Origin: an uncultured Bacteroidota bacterium
GTDB lineage: Bacteria > Bacteroidota > Bacteroidia > Chitinophagales > Chitinophagaceae
Length of the DNA stretch: 64,000 nt
Assembly: GCA_903824665.1 (NCBI GenBank)
Contig: CAIJXT010000024.1
Span: 62,001 to 126,000, forward strand
Direction of reading: 5' to 3'
The position numbers and the translations under genes are program-made. This document shows positions 31,045 through 41,359 of the stretch, one piece after another. The notes under the pieces are model-generated. The model did not search any database. It had not been told where the DNA came from and saw only the letters and a list, made by a program, of their open reading frames with translations. Within the stretch, counting starts at the first letter, position 1; every line of letters begins with the position of its first letter.

Positions 31045-31767
31045 CTATTTGCGCTTCGATTTTTTGTCTTTTTCCATGGTCAGCAGTACTATATCATCAG
31101 CGCACCGCTTGATCTCTACAGTATCCAGGCCATCATAATACCCCCTTATGTTCCGATGGGCATCAATAAGCACCAGCTTTTCAGAATGGATGAAGTCATC
31201 GGCACCGCCATCGCCCGGGCCTGTGGCCAGCTTCAGCTCATTACGTGCGTAGCTGTATATCTGCTGCTTGTCGCCGGTAAGAAACCACCAATGGTCGTGG
31301 TTCACCCCAAACCTATCGGCATATTGCCGCAATGCCTGAAACGTGTCGGCAACCGGATCGACTGACATAGACACAAAATGAACCGAATTATCCAAACCAT
31401 GCTCCATCTTCGTATTCCTTCTGAATGCCTTTTGCAACATACCTATGTTCCCCGTTAACTTAGGGCAAACCGAACTGCAATTGACAAAAAAGAAATTGAC
31501 TACCATAATCCGCCCGGCAAGCTCTTCATTGAGCGACACCGAATTGCCTAGCTGATTGGTTAGCCGTATGTCGGCTACTTTGTGGTATATCGTATCCGTC
31601 TCTTCCTTACCGCCAACGGTTATTTTGTCTACTCGCTCCACTCCGTAACGCTTGGGCAGATGTATAGTATCTTTCGAAAACACCTTGGCAATCATGTAAA
31701 AAGAAAGCGGCAGCAAAAACGCTACCGCTAACCCAAGGATAAATGATGTGTGTATCTTTTTACTCAT
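31045..31767 (-). CDS. SCO family protein (cytochrome oxidase Cu assembly)
   Basis: IMVVNFFFVNCSSVCPKLTGNIGMLQKAF; VSMSVDPVADTFQALRQYADRFGVNHDHWWFLTGD; 4-nt overlap with the upstream gene. Confidence 0.92.
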   Translation of the reverse strand: MSKKIHTSFILGLAVAFLLPLSFYMIAKVFSKDTIHLPKRYGVERVDKITVGGKEETDTIYHKVADIRLTNQLGNSVSLNEELAGRIMVVNFFFVNCSSVCPKLTGNIGMLQKAFRRNTKMEHGLDNSVHFVSMSVDPVADTFQALRQYADRFGVNHDHWWFLTGDKQQIYSYARNELKLATGPGDGGADDFIHSEKLVLIDAHRNIRGYYDGLDTVEIKRCADDIVLLTMEKDKKSKRK

Positions 31768-32219
31768 TTTTTAGCGTGTGGTGCTACTACTTCAATTTTA
31801 TCTCCGCGAGCGGGTGATTCGTTGTTCATCCTCAACCAGAAAAATCCGTCTGCAAGGAAAGCGATGATAAACCATACAAACAGGAACAAAGGTACCAACA
31901 CGGTAACAATGAACCCTTTGAACTCATCGCCTAGGTGCATGAAAATAGCAACGATGTAGCCTGCTTTAAGAATGGTAAGCGCAAGGAAGAAGAAGTTTAC
32001 CAGCCCTTTCGGTATAGAGTGACTGAAAAACATACCTACTACTACCTCAGCAACAGTTATTGCAAGCAATACCCAGAATACCTTCCAGATTTTCTTGATT
32101 TGATCTTTACTTTCTTTTGACTCTATGTCGGTATGGTGAGCCATAACACCAGAGTACAATTTCGATTGGTCTCCTTCGTACAGGTGCTGTATACTGTCTG
32201 ATCCGTGATGTGCTGACAT
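31764..32219 (-). CDS. Cytochrome c oxidase subunit IV family protein
   Basis: KKIWKVFWVLLAITVAEVVVGMFFSHSI...GYIVAIFMHLGDEFKGFIVTVLVPLFLFVWFIIAFLADG. Confidence 0.9.
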   Translation of the reverse strand: MSAHHGSDSIQHLYEGDQSKLYSGVMAHHTDIESKESKDQIKKIWKVFWVLLAITVAEVVVGMFFSHSIPKGLVNFFFLALTILKAGYIVAIFMHLGDEFKGFIVTVLVPLFLFVWFIIAFLADGFFWLRMNNESPARGDKIEVVAPHAKK

Positions 32220-32275
32220 TTTTGAGAATTATGAGTTATGAATTATTTGCTACAATTAGTTTTTAAACGCTAAGC

Positions 32276-32361
32276 TTTCAACTTTAGACTTTCGACTCTC
32301 TACTATAGACTTTCGACTTTCTACTTTCGACTTTAGACTTTCTACTTTCTACTATCTACTA
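32276..32361 (-). repeat. Degenerate heptanucleotide array (GTNNAAA-like, 7-nt period)
   Basis: Minus-strand reading: GTAGATA GTAGAAA GTAGAAA GTCTAAA GTCGAAA GTAGAAA GTCGAAA GTCTATA GTAGAGA GTCGAAA GTCTAAA GTTGAAA, beginning at the cox3 stop codon. Confidence 0.85.
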
Positions 32362-33117
32362 CAACAAGTAGAAACAAGTAAATACGAATACCCATACCAG
32401 ATCTACAAAGTGCCAGTAAAGACCTATTTTTTCTACCATTTCGTAATGGCCGCGGCGCTCATAAACACCATTCACAGTGTTTACAAGTATCAGAATGTTA
32501 AACACCACACCAGACGTTACGTGACCACCGTGAAAACCAGTGATGGTAAAGAAGTAATTGAAGAAGTTATGTGTAGACTGCATGGCTACCAATGGCTGTT
32601 GATCCAGAATAGCGCCTGCATTGTGATGATTAAAGAAATGCTCGAACTTGCTAACCGGAGTTGCAGGATCGGTAAAAGTACCCCAAAGGCCACCCAACTC
32701 ACCATGAAGATGCGTCCACTCCCATGCCTGACAAGCCAGGAAGCAGATACCACCTATGATAGTCCACAACAACCAGTAAGCTACTTTTTTCTTATCACCA
32801 TAGTGGCCTGCATGTACCGCCAATACCATTGTTACAGAGCTCATGATCAGGATAAAGGTCATAAGACTCACGAAAAGCAGTGGAAGTGATGCATGGCCCA
32901 TGAACGGGAATGCTTTGAACACCTCATTCGGGTCAGGCCATACGGCACTGAAAAAACGTGTTGTACCATACGAAATCAGCAAGGCTCCGAAGGTGAGGGC
33001 ATCCGATAAAAGGAAGAACCACATCATCATTTTTCCATAGCTGACGTTGTAGGGAGAGCGTCCCCCTATCCATACATTCTCTTTTGGCGCTGAAGTAACT
33101 ACTGTTGAATGCGACAT
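32359..33117 (-). CDS. Cytochrome c oxidase subunit III
   Basis: 252 aa; NFFNYFFTITGFHGGHVTSGVVFNILILVNTVNG...YWHFVDLVWVFVFTCFYLL. Confidence 0.94.
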   Translation of the reverse strand: MSHSTVVTSAPKENVWIGGRSPYNVSYGKMMMWFFLLSDALTFGALLISYGTTRFFSAVWPDPNEVFKAFPFMGHASLPLLFVSLMTFILIMSSVTMVLAVHAGHYGDKKKVAYWLLWTIIGGICFLACQAWEWTHLHGELGGLWGTFTDPATPVSKFEHFFNHHNAGAILDQQPLVAMQSTHNFFNYFFTITGFHGGHVTSGVVFNILILVNTVNGVYERRGHYEMVEKIGLYWHFVDLVWVFVFTCFYLL

Positions 33118-33171
33118 AATCTGTTTTAAAAGTGTGTTAGTTGTGATTCGGGTGCGAATTTCGAAACAATT

Positions 33172-33777
33172 TTATTGATTTGCCAGAAAAAACACAAATA
33201 AATATACCCACAATATATCCACAAAGTGCCAATACGTGGCGGCAATCTCTAATCCTGTTGCGTTATAAACCTTTACCCTTGTTCTAAATGCGCGGAAAAA
33301 TACAAATAATAATGCAATAATCCCACCAAATAAATGCACTAAATGTAGTCCGGCAATCACAAAAAGAAAAGATTCACTCGGATTACCATTCACACGCACC
33401 GTTGCCGATTGGTTTTGCGCCTCACCATTCATAACTATCTGCTGCAACTGATGGTACAACTGGTAAAACCCTGCATATTGCAACACACCAAATAATATAC
33501 CCAATATCAGGGTTGTGGTTATCAGCATCCTGAATCTGGGCATCTCCCGGTTTTTGAATGCCTTTACCGTAAAATGCATCGTTGCACTGCTGATTACAAT
33601 AGCAATTGTTGAATACCAAAAAGCAGCCGGCAAATGATAATACCTCCAGTTGCCCTGCGCCTGCCGCACAATATACCCACTTGTCAGACCCGCAAATGCC
33701 ATCGACATACTGCCGATCGCAACCCACATCATAAACTTCTGTGGGTGAATTTTCTTTCTTTCAGTGGTTATTTCCAT
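33172..33777 (-). CDS. Cytochrome c oxidase subunit III (second copy)
   Basis: 201 aa; FVIAGLHLVHLFGGIIALLFVFFRAFR...ATYWHFVDILWVYLFVFFLANQ. Confidence 0.93.
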   Translation of the reverse strand: MEITTERKKIHPQKFMMWVAIGSMSMAFAGLTSGYIVRQAQGNWRYYHLPAAFWYSTIAIVISSATMHFTVKAFKNREMPRFRMLITTTLILGILFGVLQYAGFYQLYHQLQQIVMNGEAQNQSATVRVNGNPSESFLFVIAGLHLVHLFGGIIALLFVFFRAFRTRVKVYNATGLEIAATYWHFVDILWVYLFVFFLANQ

Positions 33778-33910
33778 ATCACGTTTTCCTTTCTCTGCCG
33801 CCCTTCAATTGCAACGGCTATATCTTTTTGAGCAAAATGCTCTGTTTTTCAATTCAACTGTCCTGTCCTGTCCTGTCTGCCTTCGGCCTGAACCGTTCAG
33901 AAAACAGCCC

Positions 33911-34849
33911 TTATGCTTTGTCTATTATCAGTGCCAACAAAACAGTAGGCAGATAAATAAAAGACGCAAACATTACCCTTCTTGCCGATTTATGATCATT
34001 CTTAAGATAAAATGCTACCGAAGCCGCAAAATACATCACGCCACAGGCCATACACACCAGCATGCCTGCACCACCCGTCATGCCCAGCATCTGGGGCACC
34101 ATAGCAAGTGGAATCAATACAAGGCTATACAGCATACATTGTATAGCAGTAAACTTTGTTTCGCGCTCCCGGGTAGGCAACATACGTATGCCGGCATTGC
34201 TGTAATCGTCGAAAGCAACCCATGCTATGGCCCAGAAATGCGGAAACTGCCAGAAAAACTGCAGCATAAAGAGCACAAAACCACCCGGATCTACACTACC
34301 CGTTGCTGCCACCCATCCTATAAGTGGAGGTAGCGCACCGGGTATAGCACCTATCAGTACTGCTATAGGGTGTACCTTCTTCATGGGCGTATATGCAAAT
34401 GCATACAGCATCAAAGACATAAAACTCAGTAAACCCGCCTGTGGATTGAAATAAAAACTCAACAACAGCGCACCTATAATTCCGGTCAGCGCTGCAAATA
34501 TCCACGCTTCGGTATCTCCCATCCTGCCATCAGGCAGCGGGCGCATACGTGTGCGCTTCATCAGCCGGTCGCTGTCGCGCTCCAGTATCTGATTGATCGT
34601 ATTGGCACCACCCGTCACCATCATGCCTCCGGCAAAAAGGGTCACGATCCGCTGCCACATACCCAGATCAGTCCAGCCAAATGTGATATTGGGAGCCATC
34701 AGGTAGCCGATCACACTGCTGAAAACTACCATCCCGCTCAGGTTGGGCTTTAGCAACTGATTATAGTCTCGCAGCCGCGCCAGTACGGAAATATTTTCTT
34801 TAGCCCCTATAGACTCTTGCTGCAGCATACTTTTTTCTGTAATCGCCAC
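33911..34849 (-). CDS. cyoE: Heme o synthase (protoheme IX farnesyltransferase)
   Basis: GGANTINQILERDSDRLMKRTRMRPLPDGRM; YTPMKKVHPIAVLIGAIPGALPPLIGWVAATG. Confidence 0.96.
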   Translation of the reverse strand: MAITEKSMLQQESIGAKENISVLARLRDYNQLLKPNLSGMVVFSSVIGYLMAPNITFGWTDLGMWQRIVTLFAGGMMVTGGANTINQILERDSDRLMKRTRMRPLPDGRMGDTEAWIFAALTGIIGALLLSFYFNPQAGLLSFMSLMLYAFAYTPMKKVHPIAVLIGAIPGALPPLIGWVAATGSVDPGGFVLFMLQFFWQFPHFWAIAWVAFDDYSNAGIRMLPTRERETKFTAIQCMLYSLVLIPLAMVPQMLGMTGGAGMLVCMACGVMYFAASVAFYLKNDHKSARRVMFASFIYLPTVLLALIIDKA

Positions 34850-34864
34850 TAATTATTCAGGGTG

Positions 34865-34872
34865 CAAAAGTA
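34865..34872 (-). promoter_or_regulatory. TACTTTTG -7 box for cyoE operon
   Basis: Exact TAnnTTTG on the minus strand. Confidence 0.5.
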
Positions 34873-35039
34873 CGATAAATTAGGATTTCATTAGCGAAAA
34901 ATGCTAACACCAAATACACAATACCGCATAAATAATATCGAATTGCTCAGGGAGCCTTCCCTGAATGGGAATGGCAGGTTTGCCGGCGAAAAAAATCTGG
35001 TTTCCCCCCATAGACAAATAGCTTGTTGCGCGTACAATG

Positions 35040-35585
35040 CTATTCTACCTTCAGCTGCTTCAGTGCCAGCAGTGCCTGCGCTATAATAGCAGGCTCCTTT
35101 TGCGTAAAGTCCGCAATGTTCACCGGCACATCTTTAGCCGATGGCCCCGTCCACTTGATCAGTTTATTATCGTCAAAGAAATACTGATTGATCTCCAGAC
35201 GGGTTTTCGTATCGTCATACCACACACTATCTCCTGCCGCTCTTGCCACTTCCTCGGTAAAGGTGTTTGGCTTGTTGTATACATACTCTTCGCTCCTCAC
35301 ATAGATCAGCATGCCATCATCAAAATAGTACGTCACAAAGCTGCGTTTGTCTTTACCAAAATGCTGCGACTGTACCTTTTTTGCCTCTTCATCCCTGAAG
35401 TAACCTATGATGATCCCACGCTCGGCCGATATAATATCATCCACCTGCCGCAGCGTATACTTGCTCAGGTCAGCATTGATCTCTTCCTGCTTTTGCCTTA
35501 TAGATTGCAGTACATTCTCCTGCTTCTTCTTGCACGAAACAAAAACTGAAAATGCAATAAAAACGAGTAGGAATAACTTCTTCAT
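35040..35585 (-). CDS. Hypothetical lipoprotein
   Basis: MKKLFLLVFIAFSVFVSCKKKQ signal/lipobox. Confidence 0.75.
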   Translation of the reverse strand: MKKLFLLVFIAFSVFVSCKKKQENVLQSIRQKQEEINADLSKYTLRQVDDIISAERGIIIGYFRDEEAKKVQSQHFGKDKRSFVTYYFDDGMLIYVRSEEYVYNKPNTFTEEVARAAGDSVWYDDTKTRLEINQYFFDDNKLIKWTGPSAKDVPVNIADFTQKEPAIIAQALLALKQLKVE

Positions 35586-35640
35586 AAATCCGGTTCAACC
35601 TGTTTCCTGTACTTTTTGCTGCAATTTTTACTTCAATTGA

Positions 35641-36321
35641 CTATACGCCGGCCGCGCTGATCTCTTTTACCTGACCATGTTCTATTCGCACCACACGTGC
35701 CGGATACTTCTGAATAATGCTGTAGTCATGTGTAGCCATAATAAACGCCGTCTGAAAATCACGGCAGATGTTGAACAGCAACTGCATGATCTCGTCTGTT
35801 GTCTCCGGATCCAGATTTCCCGTAGGCTCATCTGCCAGTATCAGCATAGGGTTATTCAGCAGTGCGCGGGCAATATCTACACGCTGCTGCTCACCACCAC
35901 TCATTTCGTACGGCATTTTTCCACCCTTGTTTTTCAGCCCCACTTTTGCCAGCACATTCTCAATTTTTTCCTTCATCATCACCTTGTCCTTCCAGCCAGT
36001 TGCCTTCAGTACAAACTCCAGATTATCATACACATCCCTATCCGTCAGCAGCCTGAAATCCTGAAACACGATCCCCAGATTTCTGCGCAGCAGGGGTATC
36101 TTCTGCCAGGTCAGCTCTTTCAGGTTAAAGCCAGCCACATTGCCCTCTCCTTCCTTCAGGTACAGATCACCATACAGTGTTTTCAGCAGGCTCGACTTTC
36201 CCGTACCTGTCTTGCCTATCATGTATATAAACTCTCCCTTATCCACTTCCAGGTTCACATTATTGAGCACAAGACTGTTGCCCTGATATATGTTGGCCTG
36301 CCGCAACGACACGATATTCAT
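35641..36321 (-). CDS. ftsE: Cell division ATP-binding protein FtsE-like ABC ATPase
   Basis: [69 protein letters not shown]. Start placed at [14 protein letters not shown] because a TAnnTTTG box (36363-36370) overlaps the track start. Confidence 0.85.
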   Translation of the reverse strand: MNIVSLRQANIYQGNSLVLNNVNLEVDKGEFIYMIGKTGTGKSSLLKTLYGDLYLKEGEGNVAGFNLKELTWQKIPLLRRNLGIVFQDFRLLTDRDVYDNLEFVLKATGWKDKVMMKEKIENVLAKVGLKNKGGKMPYEMSGGEQQRVDIARALLNNPMLILADEPTGNLDPETTDEIMQLLFNICRDFQTAFIMATHDYSIIQKYPARVVRIEHGQVKEISAAGV

Positions 36322-36390
36322 TGACTCAACATCCATTGATTCTATCATCGTTTCCATTTCCACAAAGATAATTGCGATACTATTAACAAA

Positions 36391-36431
36391 AAGAAAAAAA
36401 AGGCGGCTATACCTTTTTTGATATAGCCGCC
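36391..36431 (-). terminator. Intrinsic terminator for the M43 protease gene
   Basis: GGCGGCTATA...TATAGCCGCC with T-run on the minus strand. Confidence 0.8.
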
Positions 36432-36452
36432 GGTCAATTTAAATGCTGTCGA

Positions 36453-38729
36453 TTAATATACTACCAGCTTCTGGGTATTTACCTGATGACCGGTAAGGGT
36501 CTGTACCAGATAGATGCCTTTGGCAGTAGTTGCAGATGCTGGTATTACTATACGAGCCTGTGTACCCCTGATCGCCTGGCTGGTAGTGTATACTACTTTA
36601 CCGGTGATGTCAGATACAGACAGCTGTACAGTTGTGTTGGCAGCGTCGTTAACCACTACATATGCATCGCCCATTGTTGGGTTAGGCACTATGGTTACGC
36701 TGGTTGCACCTGCATTGATGCTGCTCACTTCTGCCGGCCATGGGCTGAAGTGGATACGATCCATGTAGAAATTGTTACCGCTGCTGGTTACTTCATTTGC
36801 AGAAACACCTGGCCTGTAACGGAAACGGAATGTAGTGTAGTTAGTAATTGCCGGTGCTGGCAGCGCTATCGTTTTCGGTGCCCAATCCCATGTGCCAGCC
36901 GGTGTGTATGCAGTTGTTACAGCTCCCTTGTTGAAGATGTCACCCTTGCCCAGTTTGGCCAGTGATATCCATGCTGTGCCTTTGTTGATTGTGTAATCGA
37001 TGTACAATGAGTCATTGATGCTGGCAGTGCTCGCAGAGCGTGAAGCACCGGAGTAGAAGAAGTTCAGGTTGCATGCTGATCCGAAACCGGTCAGATCCAT
37101 TGGCAAAGTGAAGAAATCATCGAAGTCACCACGTGGCGTACCATTGATTGGTCCGGAAAACGCTGTTACCCTATTGTCGTAGCCATTGTATTTCAGACAG
37201 TTGCCGTCATATGCACCTACATCAGCCAGCTCCCATTTGAATTCATTGTTGTAGTAGTTGAACATAGGCCATTTGTCGCGGTCGCTTGATGGCGTAAACT
37301 CCTGGAAATATCCTGATGCTGGTGTGCCGGTCGCCTCAGTAACGAAAAGTGCTTTTTCGAAAGACTTTGTGCTGTCACCGGTGTGATTGCCGGTAGCAGT
37401 CATCGTAAGCTTTACCCAACCCGGATCAGTAAACTGATGTGTGAACCCTGTGATAGACGTAGATGCAGGTACTGCAGCATCGTTAAAATACCACTTCATT
37501 GCAGTCACTGTATCATTCATTGTAAAGCTTGTGAACTTCACATCCTTACCCGGAAACGCAAAATTGGCGTTCTTGGTAAGCATTGATGTACCTGTTACAT
37601 TGGTAACTGTAAAATCAGGTATTGGCTTCAGATCCGGAAAAGGAGCCAGCGCACCTGTTGCTACCAGATTAGATGAATCCCACAGCATATTCCTGCCTCC
37701 TATGTCGCTGTTCAGCGCCAGGTGCATACGCTTCGACTGACCTTTTGTGAACATTTTGTCGCAATAGGTATAGTCCATTATGTTCTGAGAGTTGTTGGTA
37801 TCCGGATAGTTCACCAGCTCCATATTTCCCAAAGAATCGGTATACAGTTTGAAGTAGTTGATGCTGCATACTGTGTCGTAAATGCTGGCAGATGTGCAAC
37901 CCGTTGTGTTATGCCCTTTTGTTGGCGGGGTATCATCTACGTTGTCATCACCACAGGCTATGTTAGGCTGATTGTTGTCGCCCCATACGTGGCTCAGGTT
38001 CAGTACGTGACCCAATTCATGGTTCATTGTTTTTGAACCATTGTTCATGTATCCTGCAAGAGAGATAACACCATCGTAGAATGGTATAAACGTAACTGCA
38101 GATGGCTTGTAGGCATATGCCGCAGCCTCACTGTGATCCACACTCATCTTATTGATAAACCACAGGTTAATGTAAGATGTGTTGGACCATCCGTCATATT
38201 TAGCCTGATCGCCACCGGTATACGTAAGGTAAGAGCGACGACGGGTGATACCCTTTGTAGGATTGCCCATCGGGTCTTTTGTAGCCAGGTGCAAACGGAT
38301 ACGTGGATTGCCTACCCATTTTTTGAAAGGTGGTATTACGTCTATCGTATCGCCGTTCTGCTTGGCAAATACGGTATTCCAATCTTTCACAGACTCAAAT
38401 ACGAAGTCATCAGGAATAAAATCACCATTGAATGTGCTGGTGCTGAATGGGTTGTAATCGTGAATGATATGCACTACGATCGGAATGTCGTACCAAAAAC
38501 TCTCATTGTTCGACTGATCAACAAAAGTAGTTTTAGCGGCTTTAGTAAAGTCTATTTTCCTCATGCCTTCCTGTATCTGCTTTTCCAGATCAGCTTCAAT
38601 CTGCAACAACTCGGGGTGCTCGGCAAGCAGCTTCTTACGCATCTGATCAGAGGCACACGGCAACATTTGCGCCTGGCTGCTGGTAATGGCAAAAGCAGTG
38701 GCAAGTAATAACAAGGATTTCTTAAGCAT
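36453..38729 (-). CDS. M43-family (pappalysin-like) zinc metalloprotease with PKD and T9SS sorting domain
   Basis: TMNHELGHVLNLSHVWGD; C-term VTIVPNPTMGDAYVVV...LSVSDITGKVVY...GIYLVQTLTGHQVNTQKLVVY. Confidence 0.92.
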   Translation of the reverse strand: MLKKSLLLLATAFAITSSQAQMLPCASDQMRKKLLAEHPELLQIEADLEKQIQEGMRKIDFTKAAKTTFVDQSNNESFWYDIPIVVHIIHDYNPFSTSTFNGDFIPDDFVFESVKDWNTVFAKQNGDTIDVIPPFKKWVGNPRIRLHLATKDPMGNPTKGITRRRSYLTYTGGDQAKYDGWSNTSYINLWFINKMSVDHSEAAAYAYKPSAVTFIPFYDGVISLAGYMNNGSKTMNHELGHVLNLSHVWGDNNQPNIACGDDNVDDTPPTKGHNTTGCTSASIYDTVCSINYFKLYTDSLGNMELVNYPDTNNSQNIMDYTYCDKMFTKGQSKRMHLALNSDIGGRNMLWDSSNLVATGALAPFPDLKPIPDFTVTNVTGTSMLTKNANFAFPGKDVKFTSFTMNDTVTAMKWYFNDAAVPASTSITGFTHQFTDPGWVKLTMTATGNHTGDSTKSFEKALFVTEATGTPASGYFQEFTPSSDRDKWPMFNYYNNEFKWELADVGAYDGNCLKYNGYDNRVTAFSGPINGTPRGDFDDFFTLPMDLTGFGSACNLNFFYSGASRSASTASINDSLYIDYTINKGTAWISLAKLGKGDIFNKGAVTTAYTPAGTWDWAPKTIALPAPAITNYTTFRFRYRPGVSANEVTSSGNNFYMDRIHFSPWPAEVSSINAGATSVTIVPNPTMGDAYVVVNDAANTTVQLSVSDITGKVVYTTSQAIRGTQARIVIPASATTAKGIYLVQTLTGHQVNTQKLVVY

Positions 38730-38950
38730 CTGTGAAATTTTTATTAAGATACAAAACTAAAAAATTAATAGATTAATACCCTCTTTCGGGTGATATTTTT
38801 TTTAAACAAATGCCTTACCTCTTTTTAGGCAAAAGTTAATCTTTTATCACCTGCTTTTAGGGCTGGTTTTCACGCCGCTGCAAGCCGGGTATTTCACCCG
38901 CTCTGCCGGCTGTTTGCCGGTGCCGGTTTGTTGTGTTACAAAGGGTTACA

Positions 38951-39562
38951 TCAGGCTACAGCCCACCACCACACCAGCGCCAGTACAGTTCCGGCCAGCA
39001 CACCCATCCCACCTGCCAGCAGCGGCGCAGTATAGCGCAGTTGCCTGTATGCCGGCATAGCCAGTGCCGTGAGGTCTTCTGCCGACATTTTACCCACAGC
39101 TGCAGCTATCTGCTGTTCCATCGCTCCTCCCCCCGTCAGCGATGCTGTGTACCTTTCCACAATCTGAGGCAGCAGCAGTGCTATTTCCTCCATCATTCCT
39201 TCCTTCAGCTTCACCATTGTTTTTTCGCCTATGAAGGCTGCCACCGCAGGTAGTTTCTCCTTCAGCCGCACACGCAGATAGGTATCCAGGTGGGCGGCTA
39301 TCAGCGGCTCCATTTCGGCCAGCACAGCAGAGTCTGCCAGCTGCACACCACTGCCGGCAGTGGCTATCTGGCGTGCTGCCGCAGCACCTGCCGCCGCCGC
39401 TATCGCCTGCTGATGCCCCGCCAGCAACCCTTGCCAGCGCATACCCATTACCCGCCGCGGCTGTATGGGGTAGATCACCATCCGAACCAGCACCCACACT
39501 ACCAGCCAGGCTGTAAAGCCCGTGACCAGTGGCAGCGCCACAAAAAACAAACTATTCGTCAT
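38951..39562 (-). CDS. DUF445-type membrane protein
   Basis: TAWLVVWVLVRMVIYPIQPRRVMGMRWQGLLAGHQQAIA...EKLPAVAAFIGEKTMVKLKEGMMEEIALLLPQIV. Confidence 0.75.
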   Translation of the reverse strand: MTNSLFFVALPLVTGFTAWLVVWVLVRMVIYPIQPRRVMGMRWQGLLAGHQQAIAAAAGAAAARQIATAGSGVQLADSAVLAEMEPLIAAHLDTYLRVRLKEKLPAVAAFIGEKTMVKLKEGMMEEIALLLPQIVERYTASLTGGGAMEQQIAAAVGKMSAEDLTALAMPAYRQLRYTAPLLAGGMGVLAGTVLALVWWWAVA

Positions 39563-39614
39563 ACAAAAACGGAAAATAATGACCAGTACAGGCTGATAAC
39601 GGCAGGTTTATCGC

Positions 39615-39640
39615 TAAAAAAGCCACTCTCGCGAGTGGCT
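39615..39640 (-). terminator. Intrinsic terminator after the rpmB-rpmG-DUF4295 operon
   Basis: GCCACTC-GCGA-GAGTGGC then TTTTTT on the minus strand. Confidence 0.8.
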
Positions 39641-39695
39641 GTTCTGTAGTATGTTTATAAGTCCTTAAGCCATGGGCTCAGGATTACAGGGGTGG

Positions 39696-39869
39696 CTATT
39701 TTATATTGGCCAGAAAGTCCTTCACCTTGTCTTTGTGCACCATACCTTCCTTAAAGGTATAAGCACCAGACTTGGGGCTGCGTACAGCCTTGATCACTTT
39801 TGTATAGTTTTTAGCTTCCGCTGCCTGTTTAGGGTCTTTCTTGATCGCGGTTTTAGCTGCTTTTGCCAT
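39696..39869 (-). CDS. DUF4295 family protein (57 aa)
   Basis: MAKAAKTAIKKDPKQAAEAKNYTKVIKAVRSPKSGAYTFKEGMVHKDKVKDFLANIK; below the track's length cutoff; downstream of rpmG. Confidence 0.9.
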   Translation of the reverse strand: MAKAAKTAIKKDPKQAAEAKNYTKVIKAVRSPKSGAYTFKEGMVHKDKVKDFLANIK

Positions 39870-39889
39870 TGCTGAGTATTTTTAACTGA

Positions 39890-40072
39890 TTATTTAATTT
39901 CTTTATGAGTAGTTACTCTTTTCAGAATTGGGTTGTACTTCTTGAGTTCAAGGCGCTCAGTAGTTGTTTTCTTATTCTTGGTAGTAATATAGCGGCTTGT
40001 ACCGGGCATGCCACTGGTTTTATGCTCGGTGCATTCCATTATTACCTGAACGCGGTTTCCTTTTTTAGCCAT
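39890..40072 (-). CDS. rpmG: 50S ribosomal protein L33
   Basis: [60 protein letters not shown]. Confidence 0.97.
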   Translation of the reverse strand: MAKKGNRVQVIMECTEHKTSGMPGTSRYITTKNKKTTTERLELKKYNPILKRVTTHKEIK

Positions 40073-40103
40073 TTTTGTTATTTTTTGCTTTACTTACAGA
40101 AAA

Positions 40104-40340
40104 TTAGATAGCAACACCATTTGCGCGAAGCTCCTTAATTGTGCTGAGCAATCCGTTCTTATTGATCGTACGGATAGCATCAGTAGACAGCTTCAATGTA
40201 ACCCAACGATCTTCTTCCGGAAGAAAGAAACGCTTTGTCTGCAAATTGGGCAGGAAACGACGCTTTGATTTCTTATTCGAAAAGGATACTTTGTGCCCTA
40301 CTACTGGTTTTCTACCTGTTACCTGACAAACGCGAGCCAT
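40104..40340 (-). CDS. rpmB: 50S ribosomal protein L28
   Basis: MARVCQVTGRKPVVGHKVSFSNKKSKRRFLPNLQTKRFFLPEEDRWVTLKLSTDAIRTINKNG. Start refined from track 40364. Confidence 0.97.
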   Translation of the reverse strand: MARVCQVTGRKPVVGHKVSFSNKKSKRRFLPNLQTKRFFLPEEDRWVTLKLSTDAIRTINKNGLLSTIKELRANGVAI

Positions 40341-40361
40341 GATTATTATTTTTTGGGACTG

Positions 40362-40369
40362 CAAAGGTA
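40362..40369 (-). promoter_or_regulatory. TACCTTTG -7 box for rpmB operon
   Basis: Exact TAnnTTTG on the minus strand. Confidence 0.5.
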
Positions 40370-40473
40370 AGAGGAAAAATCAAAACTAAAAAATAAAAAA
40401 ATAAAAAATTGCTGACTTTCCACCCCTTTTTTTTAAGTACGCTGCTGGTTATGCCTGCTGCACCCTCGTTTAC

Positions 40474-41214
40474 CTAGGGCAGCGCAGGCAGTAGCAACGC
40501 ATCCAGACTACTGATACCCGTTATAGACTCGCACACAAAACCCTCTCCGTATGCCGCACCTATGCGCTTACCCATCAGCGCGTTCCGGGCTATCACATCA
40601 TTCAGAAACTGCCCGGTAGCTATATACGTCACCGGCTCGGCCGATTCCGGATTGTGAAACTGACTGGTATAAGCCCTTATCGACTCCATCTTCCGCGGAA
40701 ACGTCTCTGTAATGTCTACTATAAACGTCGGCTCCATAAACCGGTCCTGTATCATATGCAGCACCCGCCTGGGCCGCCATGCCTGCTGCGGCTCGCCATC
40801 CAGCGTGGCCGCTATCTTGCTCAGGCCCGCCAGAAAACAGGCATCCGCTATCAGTCGCCCTGCCCTGCCGTGGTCCGGGTGCCGGTCACTCAGCGCGTTG
40901 GCTATTACTATCTCAGGCCGGTACTTGCGTATGTACGTGATCAGCCTGCGCTGGTGCGCCTCATCGTTGCTGAAGAAGCCATCCGCCATACGGGCATTCT
41001 CCCGCACCGCTATGCCCATCACCTCGGCAGCCCTTGCCGCCTCTTCATACCGCAGCGCCACACTGCCCCTCGTTCCCAGCTCACCTTCCGTAAGGTCCAC
41101 AATCCCCACCGCCTGCCCCGCAAGCACATGCTTTATCAGTGTGCCGGCACAGCCCAGCTCTATATCGTCCGGGTGTGCAGCTATGGCCAGTATATGTAGT
41201 TTCAGATTGCTCAA
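40474..41214 (-). CDS. bshB1: Bacillithiol biosynthesis deacetylase BshB1
   Basis: LKLHILAIAAHPDDIELGCAGTLIKHVLAGQAVGIVDLTEGELGTRGS; DRHPDHGRAGRLIADACFLAGL. Confidence 0.93.
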   Translation of the reverse strand: MSNLKLHILAIAAHPDDIELGCAGTLIKHVLAGQAVGIVDLTEGELGTRGSVALRYEEAARAAEVMGIAVRENARMADGFFSNDEAHQRRLITYIRKYRPEIVIANALSDRHPDHGRAGRLIADACFLAGLSKIAATLDGEPQQAWRPRRVLHMIQDRFMEPTFIVDITETFPRKMESIRAYTSQFHNPESAEPVTYIATGQFLNDVIARNALMGKRIGAAYGEGFVCESITGISSLDALLLPALP

Positions 41215-41359
41215 GGTTTCGCTGTTTTTTTTGAAGTCGCAAAACTACACTTCTGCCTCCAATAACCCACCATTGCACCACAAAAAATAAGCCATCAGCC
41301 TCAATGCCGCTCCCCGCCCCGTCTGCTATAACCGGTATGCTACCACTACCCTGCCGCCT

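Noticed and set aside
32359-33777. Two consecutive cytochrome oxidase subunit III genes as a recent duplication
   Set aside because: The two proteins differ strongly, and this pairing is, to my knowledge, common in Bacteroidota cox clusters.
36453-38729. HELGHVLNLSH as an aberrant zinc site
   Set aside because: Asn in place of Gly in HExxHxxGxxH is, as far as I know, usual among bacterial M43 proteases.
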